From contig NZ_CP060398.1 in the NCBI RefSeq assembly GCF_015840915.1, positions 2,480,001-2,544,000 of the forward strand: DNA of 64,000 nucleotides, in the 5' to 3' direction. Source of the DNA: Synechococcus sp. CBW1002 (lineage in GTDB: Bacteria; Cyanobacteriota; Cyanobacteriia; PCC-6307; Cyanobiaceae). Both the position numbers and the translations under genes were made by a program. Positions 7,602-14,963 of the stretch are shown one piece after another (within the stretch, counting starts at the first letter, position 1; every line of letters starts with the position of its first letter). Below the pieces are notes generated by a model that did no database searches, was not told the DNA's origin, and saw nothing but the letters and a program-made list of their open reading frames with translations.

Positions 7602-8279
7602 ATGGCCACCACCACCGAGAGCCGCACCGCCGGCCGTTCCCTGCCCCAGCCGACCGATCTGCTGCTGGTGCAGCGCGGCAGCACGCCCTACCGGGCCACT
7701 GCTGATGAGGTCAAGGCGTTCATGCTCAGCCCGGCCACCGCGGCGGCGATCGGGGCGATCAGGCCCGGTACCAACCTCTCGGTGGATGCCGACGGCACCC
7801 TCCATGCCGCCATCCCCGGCGCGCTCACCTACAGGGGCGCGATCGACCCCACCACCACCGAGGCCCCGGCTGGGGCTGTGGCCGGAGATGTGTACCTGGC
7901 CAGCAGCGCCGGCCCTGCCCTGGCGAGCTGGAGCGGCATCGCCGGAGCGGAGATCGCCCAGGGGGATCTGTTGCTGTTTGACGGCACGAGCTGGAGCGCC
8001 AACGCCGCCCTGGGGCCCGATGGCGCCGGGGTGATCCGCATCCAGGTGGCCGTTCCGCTGGCCGTCGATGAGAGCGATCCCGCCCAACCGCTGCTCAGCG
8101 TGGTCCTGGCCACGGCCGAGGCGTCGGGGGTAGTGCAGCTGGCCGACCCATTGGCGCTGGCAGACGGCACGCCCGGGCGGGTGGTGGATGCGGCCCAGCT
8201 GCAGGCGGCGATGGCCACTGCCCAGCCGGCCGGCGACTACATGCCGCTGGACCTGAGCACCCTGCCGGCTCTGCCCTGA
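7602..8279 (+). CDS. Phage tail-fibre-like protein
   Basis: A 225-residue protein. The N-terminal LPQPTDLLLVQRGSTPYRAT stretch is like the base of short tail or neck fibres, followed by a Gly/Ala-rich beta region and a segment (ASGVVQLADPLALADGT) that resembles phage tail-fibre repeats. It is followed 12 bases later by the propeller protein, so the two may form one adhesin. Confidence 0.55.
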   Translation: MATTTESRTAGRSLPQPTDLLLVQRGSTPYRATADEVKAFMLSPATAAAIGAIRPGTNLSVDADGTLHAAIPGALTYRGAIDPTTTEAPAGAVAGDVYLASSAGPALASWSGIAGAEIAQGDLLLFDGTSWSANAALGPDGAGVIRIQVAVPLAVDESDPAQPLLSVVLATAEASGVVQLADPLALADGTPGRVVDAAQLQAAMATAQPAGDYMPLDLSTLPALP

Positions 8280-8291
8280 GCGCCGCAGCAG

Positions 8292-9341
8292 ATGACCCTC
8301 CAACCAGGCGACCTGCTGGCGATCACCCGTCCCGCTGGGCCCCAGGCCGGCACCTACCAGCTGCCGGCAGCGGCGCTGGCAGAGCTGGCTGGCCCGATAC
8401 CGGTGCTGGGCATCAGCGGCGTGCTCTGGTCGACCGTGCGCTCGGCGGCGGACAACAGCTGGCAGGCGATCTGCTGGTCGCCGGAGTTGCAGCTCTACGT
8501 CTGCGTGGCCAACAGCGGTAGCGGCAATCGGGTGATGACCTCCAGCGATGGCATTCGCTGGAGCCCCCAACCGGCGGCCGCTGATCAGAACTGGGTGGCG
8601 CTCTGCTGGGCCGCTGCGCTGGGGCTGTTTGTCGCCGTCAGCGACAGCGGCACGGGCCAGCGGGTGATGACCTCTCAGGATGGCCGCAGCTGGAACCTGC
8701 GCCAGACGCCGGCCGACAACAACTGGACCTCGATCTGCTGGGCGCCCGAGCTAGGCCTGCTGGTGGCCGTGGCCAGCAGCGGCACGGGCAACCGCGTGAT
8801 GATCAGCTCCAATGGCCTCACCTGGACGGCCGGCCCTGCTGCCGCGGATCAGGAATGGCGCTCCATCTGCTGGGCGCCTCAACTGGGGTTGTTGGTGGCG
8901 GTGAGCAGCACCGGCAGCAACCAGCGGGTGATGACCTCAAGCGATGGCCGCAACTGGACGCTGCGGACGGCCGCTGCAACCAACAACTGGATAGGACTCT
9001 GTTGGGCGGCGGAGCTCGGTTTACTGGTGGCGCTGAGCAGCAGCGGCCGGGGCAACCGAGTGATGACTTCCCCGGATGGGATCAGCTGGAGCAGCCGCAG
9101 CTCGGTGGCCGACAACGCCTGGTCCTCCCTCTGCTGGGCTCCGGAGCGGGAGCTGCTGGTGGCGGCGGCCAGCAGCGGCACCGGCAACAGGATCATGACC
9201 AGCGGCGATGGCCTCAGTTGGACGGTGCGGAGCTCCCCGGCAGATCTGGGCTGGCGCTCGCTTTGTTGGTCGCCCCAGCGGCGCCAGTTCGTGGCTGTGA
9301 GCAACAGCGGTGCTGGCAACCGGGTGATGGTGAGCCCCTGA
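8292..9341 (+). CDS. Seven-repeat Asp-box beta-propeller protein
   Basis: A 349-residue protein. After about 45 residues resembling the start of the preceding fibre protein (LLAITRPAGPQAGTYQLPAA), seven repeats of about 44 residues follow. Each has W-x-(A/S)-(I/L)-C-W near the start, then LLVAV, SGTGNRVMTSS and an Asp-box (SSDGRNW, SPDGISW, SGDGLSW). Seven such units make a complete seven-bladed propeller, closed by the strand LWSTVRSAAD before repeat 1. Asp-box propellers often bind glycans, so receptor binding is likely (inference). Confidence 0.8.
   Translation: MTLQPGDLLAITRPAGPQAGTYQLPAAALAELAGPIPVLGISGVLWSTVRSAADNSWQAICWSPELQLYVCVANSGSGNRVMTSSDGIRWSPQPAAADQNWVALCWAAALGLFVAVSDSGTGQRVMTSQDGRSWNLRQTPADNNWTSICWAPELGLLVAVASSGTGNRVMISSNGLTWTAGPAAADQEWRSICWAPQLGLLVAVSSTGSNQRVMTSSDGRNWTLRTAAATNNWIGLCWAAELGLLVALSSSGRGNRVMTSPDGISWSSRSSVADNAWSSLCWAPERELLVAAASSGTGNRIMTSGDGLSWTVRSSPADLGWRSLCWSPQRRQFVAVSNSGAGNRVMVSP
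8454..9338 (+). repeat. Seven tandem repeats of about 132 bp coding propeller blades
   Basis: The repeat unit is seen both in DNA (TCTGCTGGGC, then CAGCAGCGGCACCGGCAAC) and in protein. The copies have diverged but keep frame and length, so the selection is on the protein fold. Confidence 0.85.
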
Positions 9342-9344
9342 CCC

Positions 9345-9539
9345 ATGCCTGACACCACGACACCCCTGCCAGCGACTGGCTCGCGCTGCTGGCGCGACCT
9401 GATCAGCCCAGAGACCGGCGCCACAGTGCTCAACCTGGCGGCAGACAGCAGTGACGCCGATCCGATGGTGGAGCTGACCTACGACGAGGGCGGCAGCGGC
9501 TGGTGGCCACTCTCCACGCTGGTGTTTGAACAGAGCTGA
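9345..9539 (+). CDS. Small hypothetical protein closing the phage cassette
   Basis: A 64-residue protein (MPDTTTPLPATGSRCWRDL, ending STLVFEQS) that starts three bases after the propeller stop. It is acidic with a WW pair. No family recognised. Confidence 0.5.
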   Translation: MPDTTTPLPATGSRCWRDLISPETGATVLNLAADSSDADPMVELTYDEGGSGWWPLSTLVFEQS

Positions 9540-9550
9540 GTGAAGGGGCC

Positions 9551-10180
9551 TCAGCCCCCACCTGCCAGCTGCTGGCGCAGGGCGGCGAGGGCCTTTTTCT
9601 GGGCCCGCTGAACGGCCATCGGGCTGATCTGCAGCTGCGCCGCGGCGGCCCGCAAGGACAGCCCCTCGAGGACGGTGAGCCGCAGGGCTGTGGCCTGGGC
9701 TGCGGGCAGCTGCTCGACCAGCTGCTCCAGCCCCAGGCCATTCATGGCCTCGCTGGATGCCGGCTCGGGCTCAGGGGAGGCCAGCTGATCGAGCAGGCAG
9801 TGCTCGCTATCGGCTGTGGCATCGAGGCTGAGGTGCCCCAGTGGGCACTGGCCCTGCTCATGCAGCCGGCGTGGCACGCGCACCAGCCGCACCCGATCGC
9901 ACAGGTGGTGCTGCAGCGCCCCTTGGATGCAGCGGCGCAGATAGGGCGCTGGCGGCTCGCCCGCTCTGCAGCGGGGAGCGGAGCGAACCAGGGCCTCACG
10001 GGCCACCTGGATCAGATCCTCCCGCTCCACCAGCGGGAAGAGGCGGCGGGCGGCGGCGGAAGCGAGGGCATCAGCCAGGGGCAGGTGCTCCAGCACCAGG
10101 GCATTGCGGGCACGCAGGGCAGAACGGCTGAGAGGCGTGGACTGCTGCTGGCGACGGGAGGAGGAAGCGGGGGAAGCCAC
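9551..10180 (-). CDS. Sigma-70-family RNA polymerase sigma factor
   Basis: The C-terminal 60 residues have a clear region 4 helix-turn-helix (LVEQLPAAQATALRL, then GLSLRAAAAQLQISPMAVQR). An N-terminal region 2-like segment reads LEHLPLADALASAAARRLF followed by EREDLIQVAREALVR and YLRRCIQGALQHHL. About 210 residues from the GTG at 10180; the start is uncertain since the frame is open to 10342. It is shorter than group 1/2 sigma factors and closer to group 3. It is convergent with the phage cassette, and whether it controls it is unknown. Confidence 0.75.
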   Translation of the reverse strand: MASPASSSRRQQQSTPLSRSALRARNALVLEHLPLADALASAAARRLFPLVEREDLIQVAREALVRSAPRCRAGEPPAPYLRRCIQGALQHHLCDRVRLVRVPRRLHEQGQCPLGHLSLDATADSEHCLLDQLASPEPEPASSEAMNGLGLEQLVEQLPAAQATALRLTVLEGLSLRAAAAQLQISPMAVQRAQKKALAALRQQLAGGG

Positions 10181-10476
10181 CTGAGGGACGGCGGAGAACC
10201 CCACCCCCACCGGCCGGCCGCAGCGCCGCGGCAAGGACGCCCGACACTGGAGGGCGCCTGGCCCGATCCTTGACGCGGCGTGAGGACTGCCCGAGGGATG
10301 CGGTGGGTGTGCGCCGACCTGGGGCCAACCCCTCCCCCCCACTGCCGGTCCTGCAGGGTGCCCAGCCCAGGGACCGCCCAGTCGAACCGTCAGGCCATGG
10401 CTCCAGGAAGCCCAAGCCCACGGGCGATGCGGCGACAGCCGAAAGCCGGAGGCGGAGGGCCTCCGGCCGCGGGCGC

Positions 10477-10689
10477 TCAGAGCACCTGGACCCTGGCCTG
10501 AGGGCCGAGCACCCGCTGTTCATTGGAGGCCAGGATCAGCGCCTCATCGCGGGGCACGTAGTGCGGCTCAGCCGAGATGTGCCCCTCGCGATCGAGGAAC
10601 AGAACTCTGAGAAGCCGGCCAGCGGCATCAAGCAGATGCACCGAGACGATGCGGATCGGGCAGGTGCGGCTGAGAGGGGTGGCGGCCAT
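10477..10689 (-). CDS. Small hypothetical protein
   Basis: A 70-residue frame (MAATPLSRTCPIRIVSVHLL, ending GPQARVQVL) with plausible composition and a beta-strand-like core (LLRVLFLDREGHI). The start at 10689 is uncertain; a longer frame begins at 10797 inside a dispersed repeat. No family recognised. Confidence 0.35.
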   Translation of the reverse strand: MAATPLSRTCPIRIVSVHLLDAAGRLLRVLFLDREGHISAEPHYVPRDEALILASNEQRVLGPQARVQVL

Positions 10690-10700
10690 GGCTGTGCTGG

Positions 10701-10826
10701 CGAACGACACCGCCGTCAAGCCCCAGCGCCGCCAGCGCCGCGCAAGGGGCGCGGAGCGCAGCGCAGCGACTCGCGTCAGCCCTTGCGCGGCGCGCAAGCC
10801 GGGGCAGGCCGGGTGGCGTGATCGCC
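10701..10826. repeat. About 120-bp dispersed repeat, copy 1
   Basis: Matches 43313-43428: CGAACGACACCGCCGT, GCGACTCGCGTCAGCCCTTG and GGGGCAGGCCGGGTGGCGTG are shared. It contains the inverted CTTGCGCG/CGCGCAAG motif. Partial forms lie near 770-830 and 44590-44630. Confidence 0.75.
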
Positions 10827-10962
10827 AGACCTCAGGGGCGCCTCCCCGTTCGCTTCCCGGGGGATCAGCTCTACAAAAGGGACTGGCTGGTGGAGGTTGT
10901 ACCTATCGGCAGCGGCCGCCAGGTGCACCGGGCCTCGCCCAGGCTGCACCAAGGCGGATTCG

Positions 10963-11140
10963 GTATGGGCTGGCGTTGTTGCTGTGAGGGTCTGTGAACC
11001 TCCGTTGGCCGTCGTAGCTCCTTGCGTCAGCGCCAAAACCCCCAGTGCTGCAAGGCATCGCCGCAGGCGTATGCAATTTCTGCATTGTTCTCTGAGCCGA
11101 TGTGGTCTGGGGCAGGGTGCGGCACGAGGCAGGATTGTCT
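10963..11140 (+). promoter_or_regulatory. Conserved leader repeat, copy 1
   Basis: Shares GGGTCTGTGAACCT and, at the end, GAGGCAGGATTGTC with 46408-46640 and 59299-59531. In all three places it ends a short distance before a plus-strand gene, here 17 bases before gene A. A promoter plus 5' leader is the simplest reading. Confidence 0.55.
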
Positions 11141-11156
11141 CTGAATGGCCAGCCGC

Positions 11157-11759
11157 ATGGTTTTTCTACCCCCCACAACCGATTTTCCGCCTGATCCCGA
11201 GCCCCTGAGTCGGGAAGATCTCAACAGCGTCTACCTCGAGCTGCGCAACTGCTACAAGAGCTCCATGCGCAGTCGCGGCCAGCATCGCAGCCTGGCCACC
11301 AAGGCCCGGGAAGAAACGGCACAGCTCAAGCAGCGACTGCTCGATCTTGCGGCACGGGAGGCTTCTGTGCGCACTGACATTTATCAGATGCTGGAAATCG
11401 TCACCGCGATTGCAGGTGATCTGGAAGATGCTGGCGATGACATTGTCAACGAGTTTGGGCGCTACAAACTCGGCCGCAAGACCTATCAGGGTGGCTCCTT
11501 TCTTGGTGGATTGGTGCAGGCGGTGATCCGTTTCATCAACCGCTGGACCCACACCAAAGAGCGTGTGGTGCAGCTGGATCAGAAGCGTCAGGAGTTCATC
11601 GAAAAGACGAAGGATCTGCCGCCGCTCAACCTGGGAGGCAATGGCCATGGCGGCCCCGTGAACCAGCCAGAACTGTCTGTGCCCGCCAAGGTGGAGATCG
11701 TGGACAGCCCAGCGGCCCAGCAGGCCCAGGAGGTTAAGGCCGATGGGACAACTCACTGA
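11157..11759 (+). CDS. Coiled-coil protein A of the duplicated four-gene cassette, copy 1
   Basis: A 200-residue protein I do not recognise. It has a Pro-rich N-terminus (LPPTTDFPPDPEPLSREDLN), a long helix (residues about 20-95), a Gly-containing amphipathic or membrane-associated segment (GGSFLGGLVQAVIRFINRW) and a second coiled coil (TKERVVQLDQKRQEFIEK). ATG 11157 is chosen because the copy at 46659 starts exactly there. It overlaps gene B by 17 bases. The two copies are nearly identical through the central half, so the fold is under selection. It could be a membrane-bound sensor or effector (inference only). Confidence 0.7.
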   Translation: MVFLPPTTDFPPDPEPLSREDLNSVYLELRNCYKSSMRSRGQHRSLATKAREETAQLKQRLLDLAAREASVRTDIYQMLEIVTAIAGDLEDAGDDIVNEFGRYKLGRKTYQGGSFLGGLVQAVIRFINRWTHTKERVVQLDQKRQEFIEKTKDLPPLNLGGNGHGGPVNQPELSVPAKVEIVDSPAAQQAQEVKADGTTH

Positions 11760-12240
11760 CACCCTGCGGGCCACGTTGCGGGACCTGGCCCAGTCCGATG
11801 CCCGCCTCTACCGCGGACTGCAGGAGGAGCTTGGTGACCCCAGGCCAGCCAGCGACCAGCCCGCCGTGCTGCTGGCTGGTGACGCCCCGGCCAGCCGCGA
11901 GGAGCTGGAGCGCTTGTCCGTCGCTGTCCTCTGGAGCCTCTGCAAGGCACGCGGCATCAAGGGCCTCAGCAAGGGCCCGGCGGCGAAACAGGTGGATGCC
12001 CTGCTCAGCCACCCGGATGGCCCACCGCTGCGCAGCGCCCTGCCCAGCAAGGCCACCAAGGGCAGCAAGAGCCCTATCGGTGCTGGCAAGACCGCGTCCA
12101 AGGCAGGCACTGCTGAGCTCCAGGCCCTTGAACAGCGTCTCGAGCGGCTGGAGCAGCTGGTGCTGCTGATCGCTCAGCAGGTGGGTGTACCTGCGGTAGC
12201 AATCGAGCGGTTGCTGCCGCCGGCTGCTCCGCCAAGCTGA
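11743..12240 (+). CDS. SAP-domain protein B of the four-gene cassette, copy 1
   Basis: A 165-residue protein. Residues about 54-92 (REELERLSVAVLWSLCKARG, then IKGLSKGPAAKQVDALLSH) fit a SAP-type helix-extension-helix that binds DNA. A Lys-rich linker and a C-terminal coiled coil (LEQRLERLEQLVLLIAQQVG) suggest oligomerisation. The N-terminal 30 residues form another helix. It is coupled to gene A by a 17-bp overlap and followed after 72 bases by the winged-helix gene. A DNA-tethering or regulatory partner is inferred. Confidence 0.7.
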   Translation: MGQLTDTLRATLRDLAQSDARLYRGLQEELGDPRPASDQPAVLLAGDAPASREELERLSVAVLWSLCKARGIKGLSKGPAAKQVDALLSHPDGPPLRSALPSKATKGSKSPIGAGKTASKAGTAELQALEQRLERLEQLVLLIAQQVGVPAVAIERLLPPAAPPS

Positions 12241-12271
12241 AGCCGCGCAGAGACAGACAGGCTGGACGCTC

Positions 12272-12297
12272 TATATTCGCTATTCGCGAATGCCGAA
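12272..12297 (+). promoter_or_regulatory. Promoter and palindromic operator before the winged-helix gene
   Basis: A TATATT -10-like element (12272-12277) abuts the palindrome ATTCGCGAAT (12282-12291), extended outward by TTCG on the left and CGAA on the right. The same core is kept at 47786-47795 in the second cassette. The winged-helix product is the natural binder (autoregulation inferred). Confidence 0.6.
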
Positions 12298-12312
12298 TGA
12301 CCTGGTGCGACC

Positions 12313-12858
12313 GTGGCCCGCTCACCCTCCAATCCCCAGCTCGTCCTGCGCCCGCAGGATCTGGTGGTGCTCTTGCGTCTGGCCCTGGAGTCAGGCCCGG
12401 CGCCCACCTATGCGGCCCTCGGCGCCGAGCTGGGCCTGACGGCCTCAGAGGCCCATGCGGCGGTGGAGCGTGCCGTGGCCGCCAGGCTGGCGATCAAGGA
12501 TGAGGCTGGCAAGCCCTCCGTGGTTCGCGCTGCCCTGAAATCCTTCGTGCAGCACGGGGCCCGCTACTGCTTCCCGGCCACCCAGGGCGGGCTCAGCCGC
12601 GGTGTTCCCACCGGCTACGCCGCCTCCCCCCTTAGCGAGCAGGTCCGCCCGGGCCATGACCCACCGCCGGTATGGCCGTGGAAGAAGGGAACGGCCCGCG
12701 GCATTTCCTTCCATCCGCTGTATCCCAGCGTCCCTGAGGCGGCAGAGCGCAACCCGGCCCTGGGGGAACTGCTGGCCCTGTTCGATGCGGTGCGCGGCGG
12801 CAGCGCCCGGGAACAGGCCCTGGCGCTGGCCCTGCTGGAGGAGCGGCTGCAGCCATGA
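12313..12858 (+). CDS. Winged-helix protein, candidate antitoxin/regulator of an AbiE-like pair
   Basis: A 181-residue protein from a GTG start; the copy at 47816 uses TTG at the same place. Residues about 11-75 form a winged helix (LRPQDLVVLLRLAL, YAALGAELGLTASEAHAAVE). The C-terminal half has no obvious motif. It overlaps the nucleotidyltransferase gene by ATGA, the layout of AbiEi/AbiEii type IV toxin-antitoxin operons, although it is shorter than classical AbiEi. It probably represses from the palindrome upstream. Confidence 0.7.
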   Translation: MARSPSNPQLVLRPQDLVVLLRLALESGPAPTYAALGAELGLTASEAHAAVERAVAARLAIKDEAGKPSVVRAALKSFVQHGARYCFPATQGGLSRGVPTGYAASPLSEQVRPGHDPPPVWPWKKGTARGISFHPLYPSVPEAAERNPALGELLALFDAVRGGSAREQALALALLEERLQP

Positions 12859-13565
12859 ACCCCAACGACCCCAACGTCTCCCTGCTGGAGCGGGCGGCTG
12901 AGCAGTTGGGCGAGGCGCTGCTTGAGCAACTGGTGTTTGTCGGCGGCGCCGTGGCCGGAGTGTTGATCACGGATCCGGCGATGCCAGAGATCCGGCCCAC
13001 CCAGGATGTGGATGTGATCTGCAGCGTGATCGCCAGGTCTGACTACCACCAGCTGGGGAGGCAGTTGCGGCAGCGGGGCTTCCAGGAAGACAGCCGACAA
13101 GGGGCACCCCTGTGCCGCTGGTGCACAGACGATCTCATTCTCGATCTGATGCCTACCCAGGGCGAGATCCTGGGCTTCTCCAACCGTTGGTATCCCCTCG
13201 CCCTGGAGACCGCCCAGCTTCAAGAGCTGCCAAGTGGCTGCGCGATTCGGATCGTGACCGCACCTGTGTTCCTGGCCACCAAGCTGGAGGCCTTTCGCGG
13301 TCGCGGTCAGGGCAATTTTCTCTTCAGTCACGACCTGGAGGACCTCATGGCCGTCGTCGACGGACGTGCCTCGCTGCTGGAGGAATGCAGGCTCAGCCCG
13401 CTTGAGTTGAGGAATGATCTGGCGGCTCAGTTCCTTGAGCTGTTGAAAACCTCTGCCTTCCTGGAGGCACTGCCTGCGTTCCTGCCGCCGGATCAAGCCA
13501 GCCAGCAGCGACTACCGGATTTGCTGGGGACCCTGCGGGCGATCACCGCTCTGGCTGAGCCTTGA
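12855..13565 (+). CDS. AbiEii-type nucleotidyltransferase, candidate toxin
   Basis: A 236-residue protein with the polymerase-beta-like nucleotidyltransferase signature: GG at residues 30-31 (FVGGAVAG), D51 and D53 (TQDVDVI), a third acid D97 (ILDLMP), K143 (ATKLEAF) and the SHDLEDLMAVVDGR block. These are AbiEii/MenT features; such toxins transfer nucleotides to tRNA or protein targets. All catalytic acids are present, so it looks active. Its 3' end overlaps the convergent DUF296 gene by 23 bases. In the second cassette this gene is entirely missing. Confidence 0.8.
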   Translation: MNPNDPNVSLLERAAEQLGEALLEQLVFVGGAVAGVLITDPAMPEIRPTQDVDVICSVIARSDYHQLGRQLRQRGFQEDSRQGAPLCRWCTDDLILDLMPTQGEILGFSNRWYPLALETAQLQELPSGCAIRIVTAPVFLATKLEAFRGRGQGNFLFSHDLEDLMAVVDGRASLLEECRLSPLELRNDLAAQFLELLKTSAFLEALPAFLPPDQASQQRLPDLLGTLRAITALAEP

Positions 13566-13947
13566 TCTGCAGCTCGGCGTAGCCGGTGTCCAGATCCAGC
13601 TTCCGGCTGAACTGCCACTCCGGCAGAAGACCGATCACCAGCTCCGCGGTGGTGCGCACCAGCGAGCCCACACAGAGGTGGCCGCCGATCACAGCGCCGC
13701 TGCTGCCTGAGATGGCGATGTGCAGGTGGACGCCATCGGGCGACAGGGTGCCGGAGAGGCTGAGGATCTCCAGATCGCCGTGGATTGTCATTTCCTCAGT
13801 CGCCCCCGCGAAGCGCAGCTGGGCCACCGACAGGCTGCCGACGGCGCTGATCACACAGCCGGCCTGCTCCTGCTGCTCGGCCATCCAGGCCTCCAGCGCC
13901 CGACGCAGGTCGGCGCCAGGGGGCAGCCGCAGCGGCACCACCTTCAT
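13543..13947 (-). CDS. DUF296/PPC-domain protein, copy 1
   Basis: A 134-residue PPC (plants and prokaryotes conserved) domain protein. It has CVISAVGSLSVAQLRFAG, LEILSLSGTLS and the metal-site residues in HLHIAISG and GGHLCVGSLVRTT. The family is trimeric and binds metal through these histidines; the bacterial role is unknown. ATG 13947 overlaps the stop of the GNAT frame (ATGA). Copies are at 47970-48088 (gutted) and 59751-60155 (intact). Confidence 0.85.
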   Translation of the reverse strand: MKVVPLRLPPGADLRRALEAWMAEQQEQAGCVISAVGSLSVAQLRFAGATEEMTIHGDLEILSLSGTLSPDGVHLHIAISGSSGAVIGGHLCVGSLVRTTAELVIGLLPEWQFSRKLDLDTGYAELQIKAQPER

Positions 13948-14505
13948 GGCTTCGGCCCCTCCACCAGGCCCTGGACCATCACTAGGGCATCGACGTAACC
14001 CAGCCGCCTGTGGCGGAATGCCCCCCGGCAGGGTGCCGACCACCTGAAAGCCGTTGCGCTGCCAGCAGCGGATGCCGGCGGTGTTGGTGCTCACGACCAG
14101 GTTGAACTGCATCGCCCGGAACCCCAGCCGCCTGGCCGCCTGCAGGGAGTGCTGGCAGAGGCGGCTGCCGATCCCCAGCCGCCGCGTCTGCTCGGCAACC
14201 ACATAGCCGGCATTGACCACATGGGCGCCGAGCGCGAGGGAGTTGGGCCTCAGGTAGTAGGTGCCCACCACGGCCCCGGCCGCATCCACACCCACCATCA
14301 CCGCCTGGCTCTGCTCCACCCAGGCCAGCTGGGCCTCGGCCTCGCTGATGGCCGGGTCGTGGGGGAAGGTTTCACCAGCTCGGAACACCGGCTCCAGCAG
14401 CGCCCACAGCAACGGCCAGTCTGTTGCCTCAAAGGGGCGGATCTGCAGGTGCGATCGGGGGGAGGTTAGAGGAGCGCTGGTGTGGTCTGGTGATTGTCTC
14501 GCCAA
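13944..14505 (-). pseudogene. GNAT acetyltransferase, copy 1, frameshifted near the end
   Basis: Matches the intact copy at 48085-48663 (LQIRPFEATDW, FRAGETFPHDP, GTYYLRPNSL, RLGIGSRLCQHSL, NTAGIRCWQRNGF). After VVGTLPGG a run of six G instead of five shifts the frame. The correct ending (AFRHRRLGYVDALVMVQGL to PKP) is read one frame over and stops by ATGA overlap with DUF296. The shifted frame instead reads straight into DUF296, giving a GNAT-DUF296 fusion frame. Start is uncertain (TTG 14505 or upstream in the RNA-like repeat). Confidence 0.75.
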
Positions 14506-14963
14506 CAGGAAGGCGCCCCGTGGGGGGCGCCTTAGCACCGGTTGCGGCGGTCACCTCCTCACACCAAGGACTGCCGGTCGGGTGTCTGTGGTTCACGCAT
14601 GACCTGTCTTGGGCCTGGCAGGGAAGGGAAGGAGATCACGTCTGGGAGAAGAGATGCTCAAGGCTTGACCTTCTCGGTTGTGATCTCGACCCGGGTACTG
14701 CTGCCCGGGGTGTCAACACGCGGGAATCAGAATTGGCGTATCGCTCTCTGCGGCTACGGGATGACGCTCGCGCTGCGTCATCGAGTTCACCTGTTGTGTG
14801 TCGCATCGTTGGCGCACCTCCGCTGTGCGCACCGGCTCGGGTGCTCCCTGGCCGGACTCTGTTGGAGGGTGGGACCTTGGTTGGCTTCCGGGCCTCCCCT
14901 CAAGTTCAAAGTACGCCCCTTTTCAGCTGGCGGTGGCCTGCTGGAGTGCCTGTTCCCGTACCT
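14502..14963. ncRNA. Candidate structured RNA, repeat copy A
   Basis: A 462-bp segment repeated with equal length at 51996-52457 and not conserved as protein. It starts with a strong hairpin (GGCGCCCC/GGGGCGCC). Paired arms in this copy include GATGACG (14760-14766) with CGTCATC (14776-14782), GAGATCAC (14632-14639) with GTGATCTC (14680-14687), and GAGAAG (14646-14651) with CTTCTC (14670-14675). In copy B the first helix is GATGGCG/CGCCATC, a compensatory A-T to G-C change. The strand is not settled. It does not match tmRNA, RNase P or group II domain V as I know them. Confidence 0.55.

Noticed and set aside
8454-9338. Tandem repeats as a CRISPR array
   Set aside because: Units are about 132 bp, diverged, in frame, and encode propeller blades; there are no spacers.
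14502-14963. RNA-like repeat as tmRNA, RNase P RNA, 6S RNA or group II intron
   Set aside because: None of the sequence landmarks I know for these (tag frame, GAGGAAAGTCC core, domain V with GTTC end) is present. Kept only as an unnamed candidate RNA.
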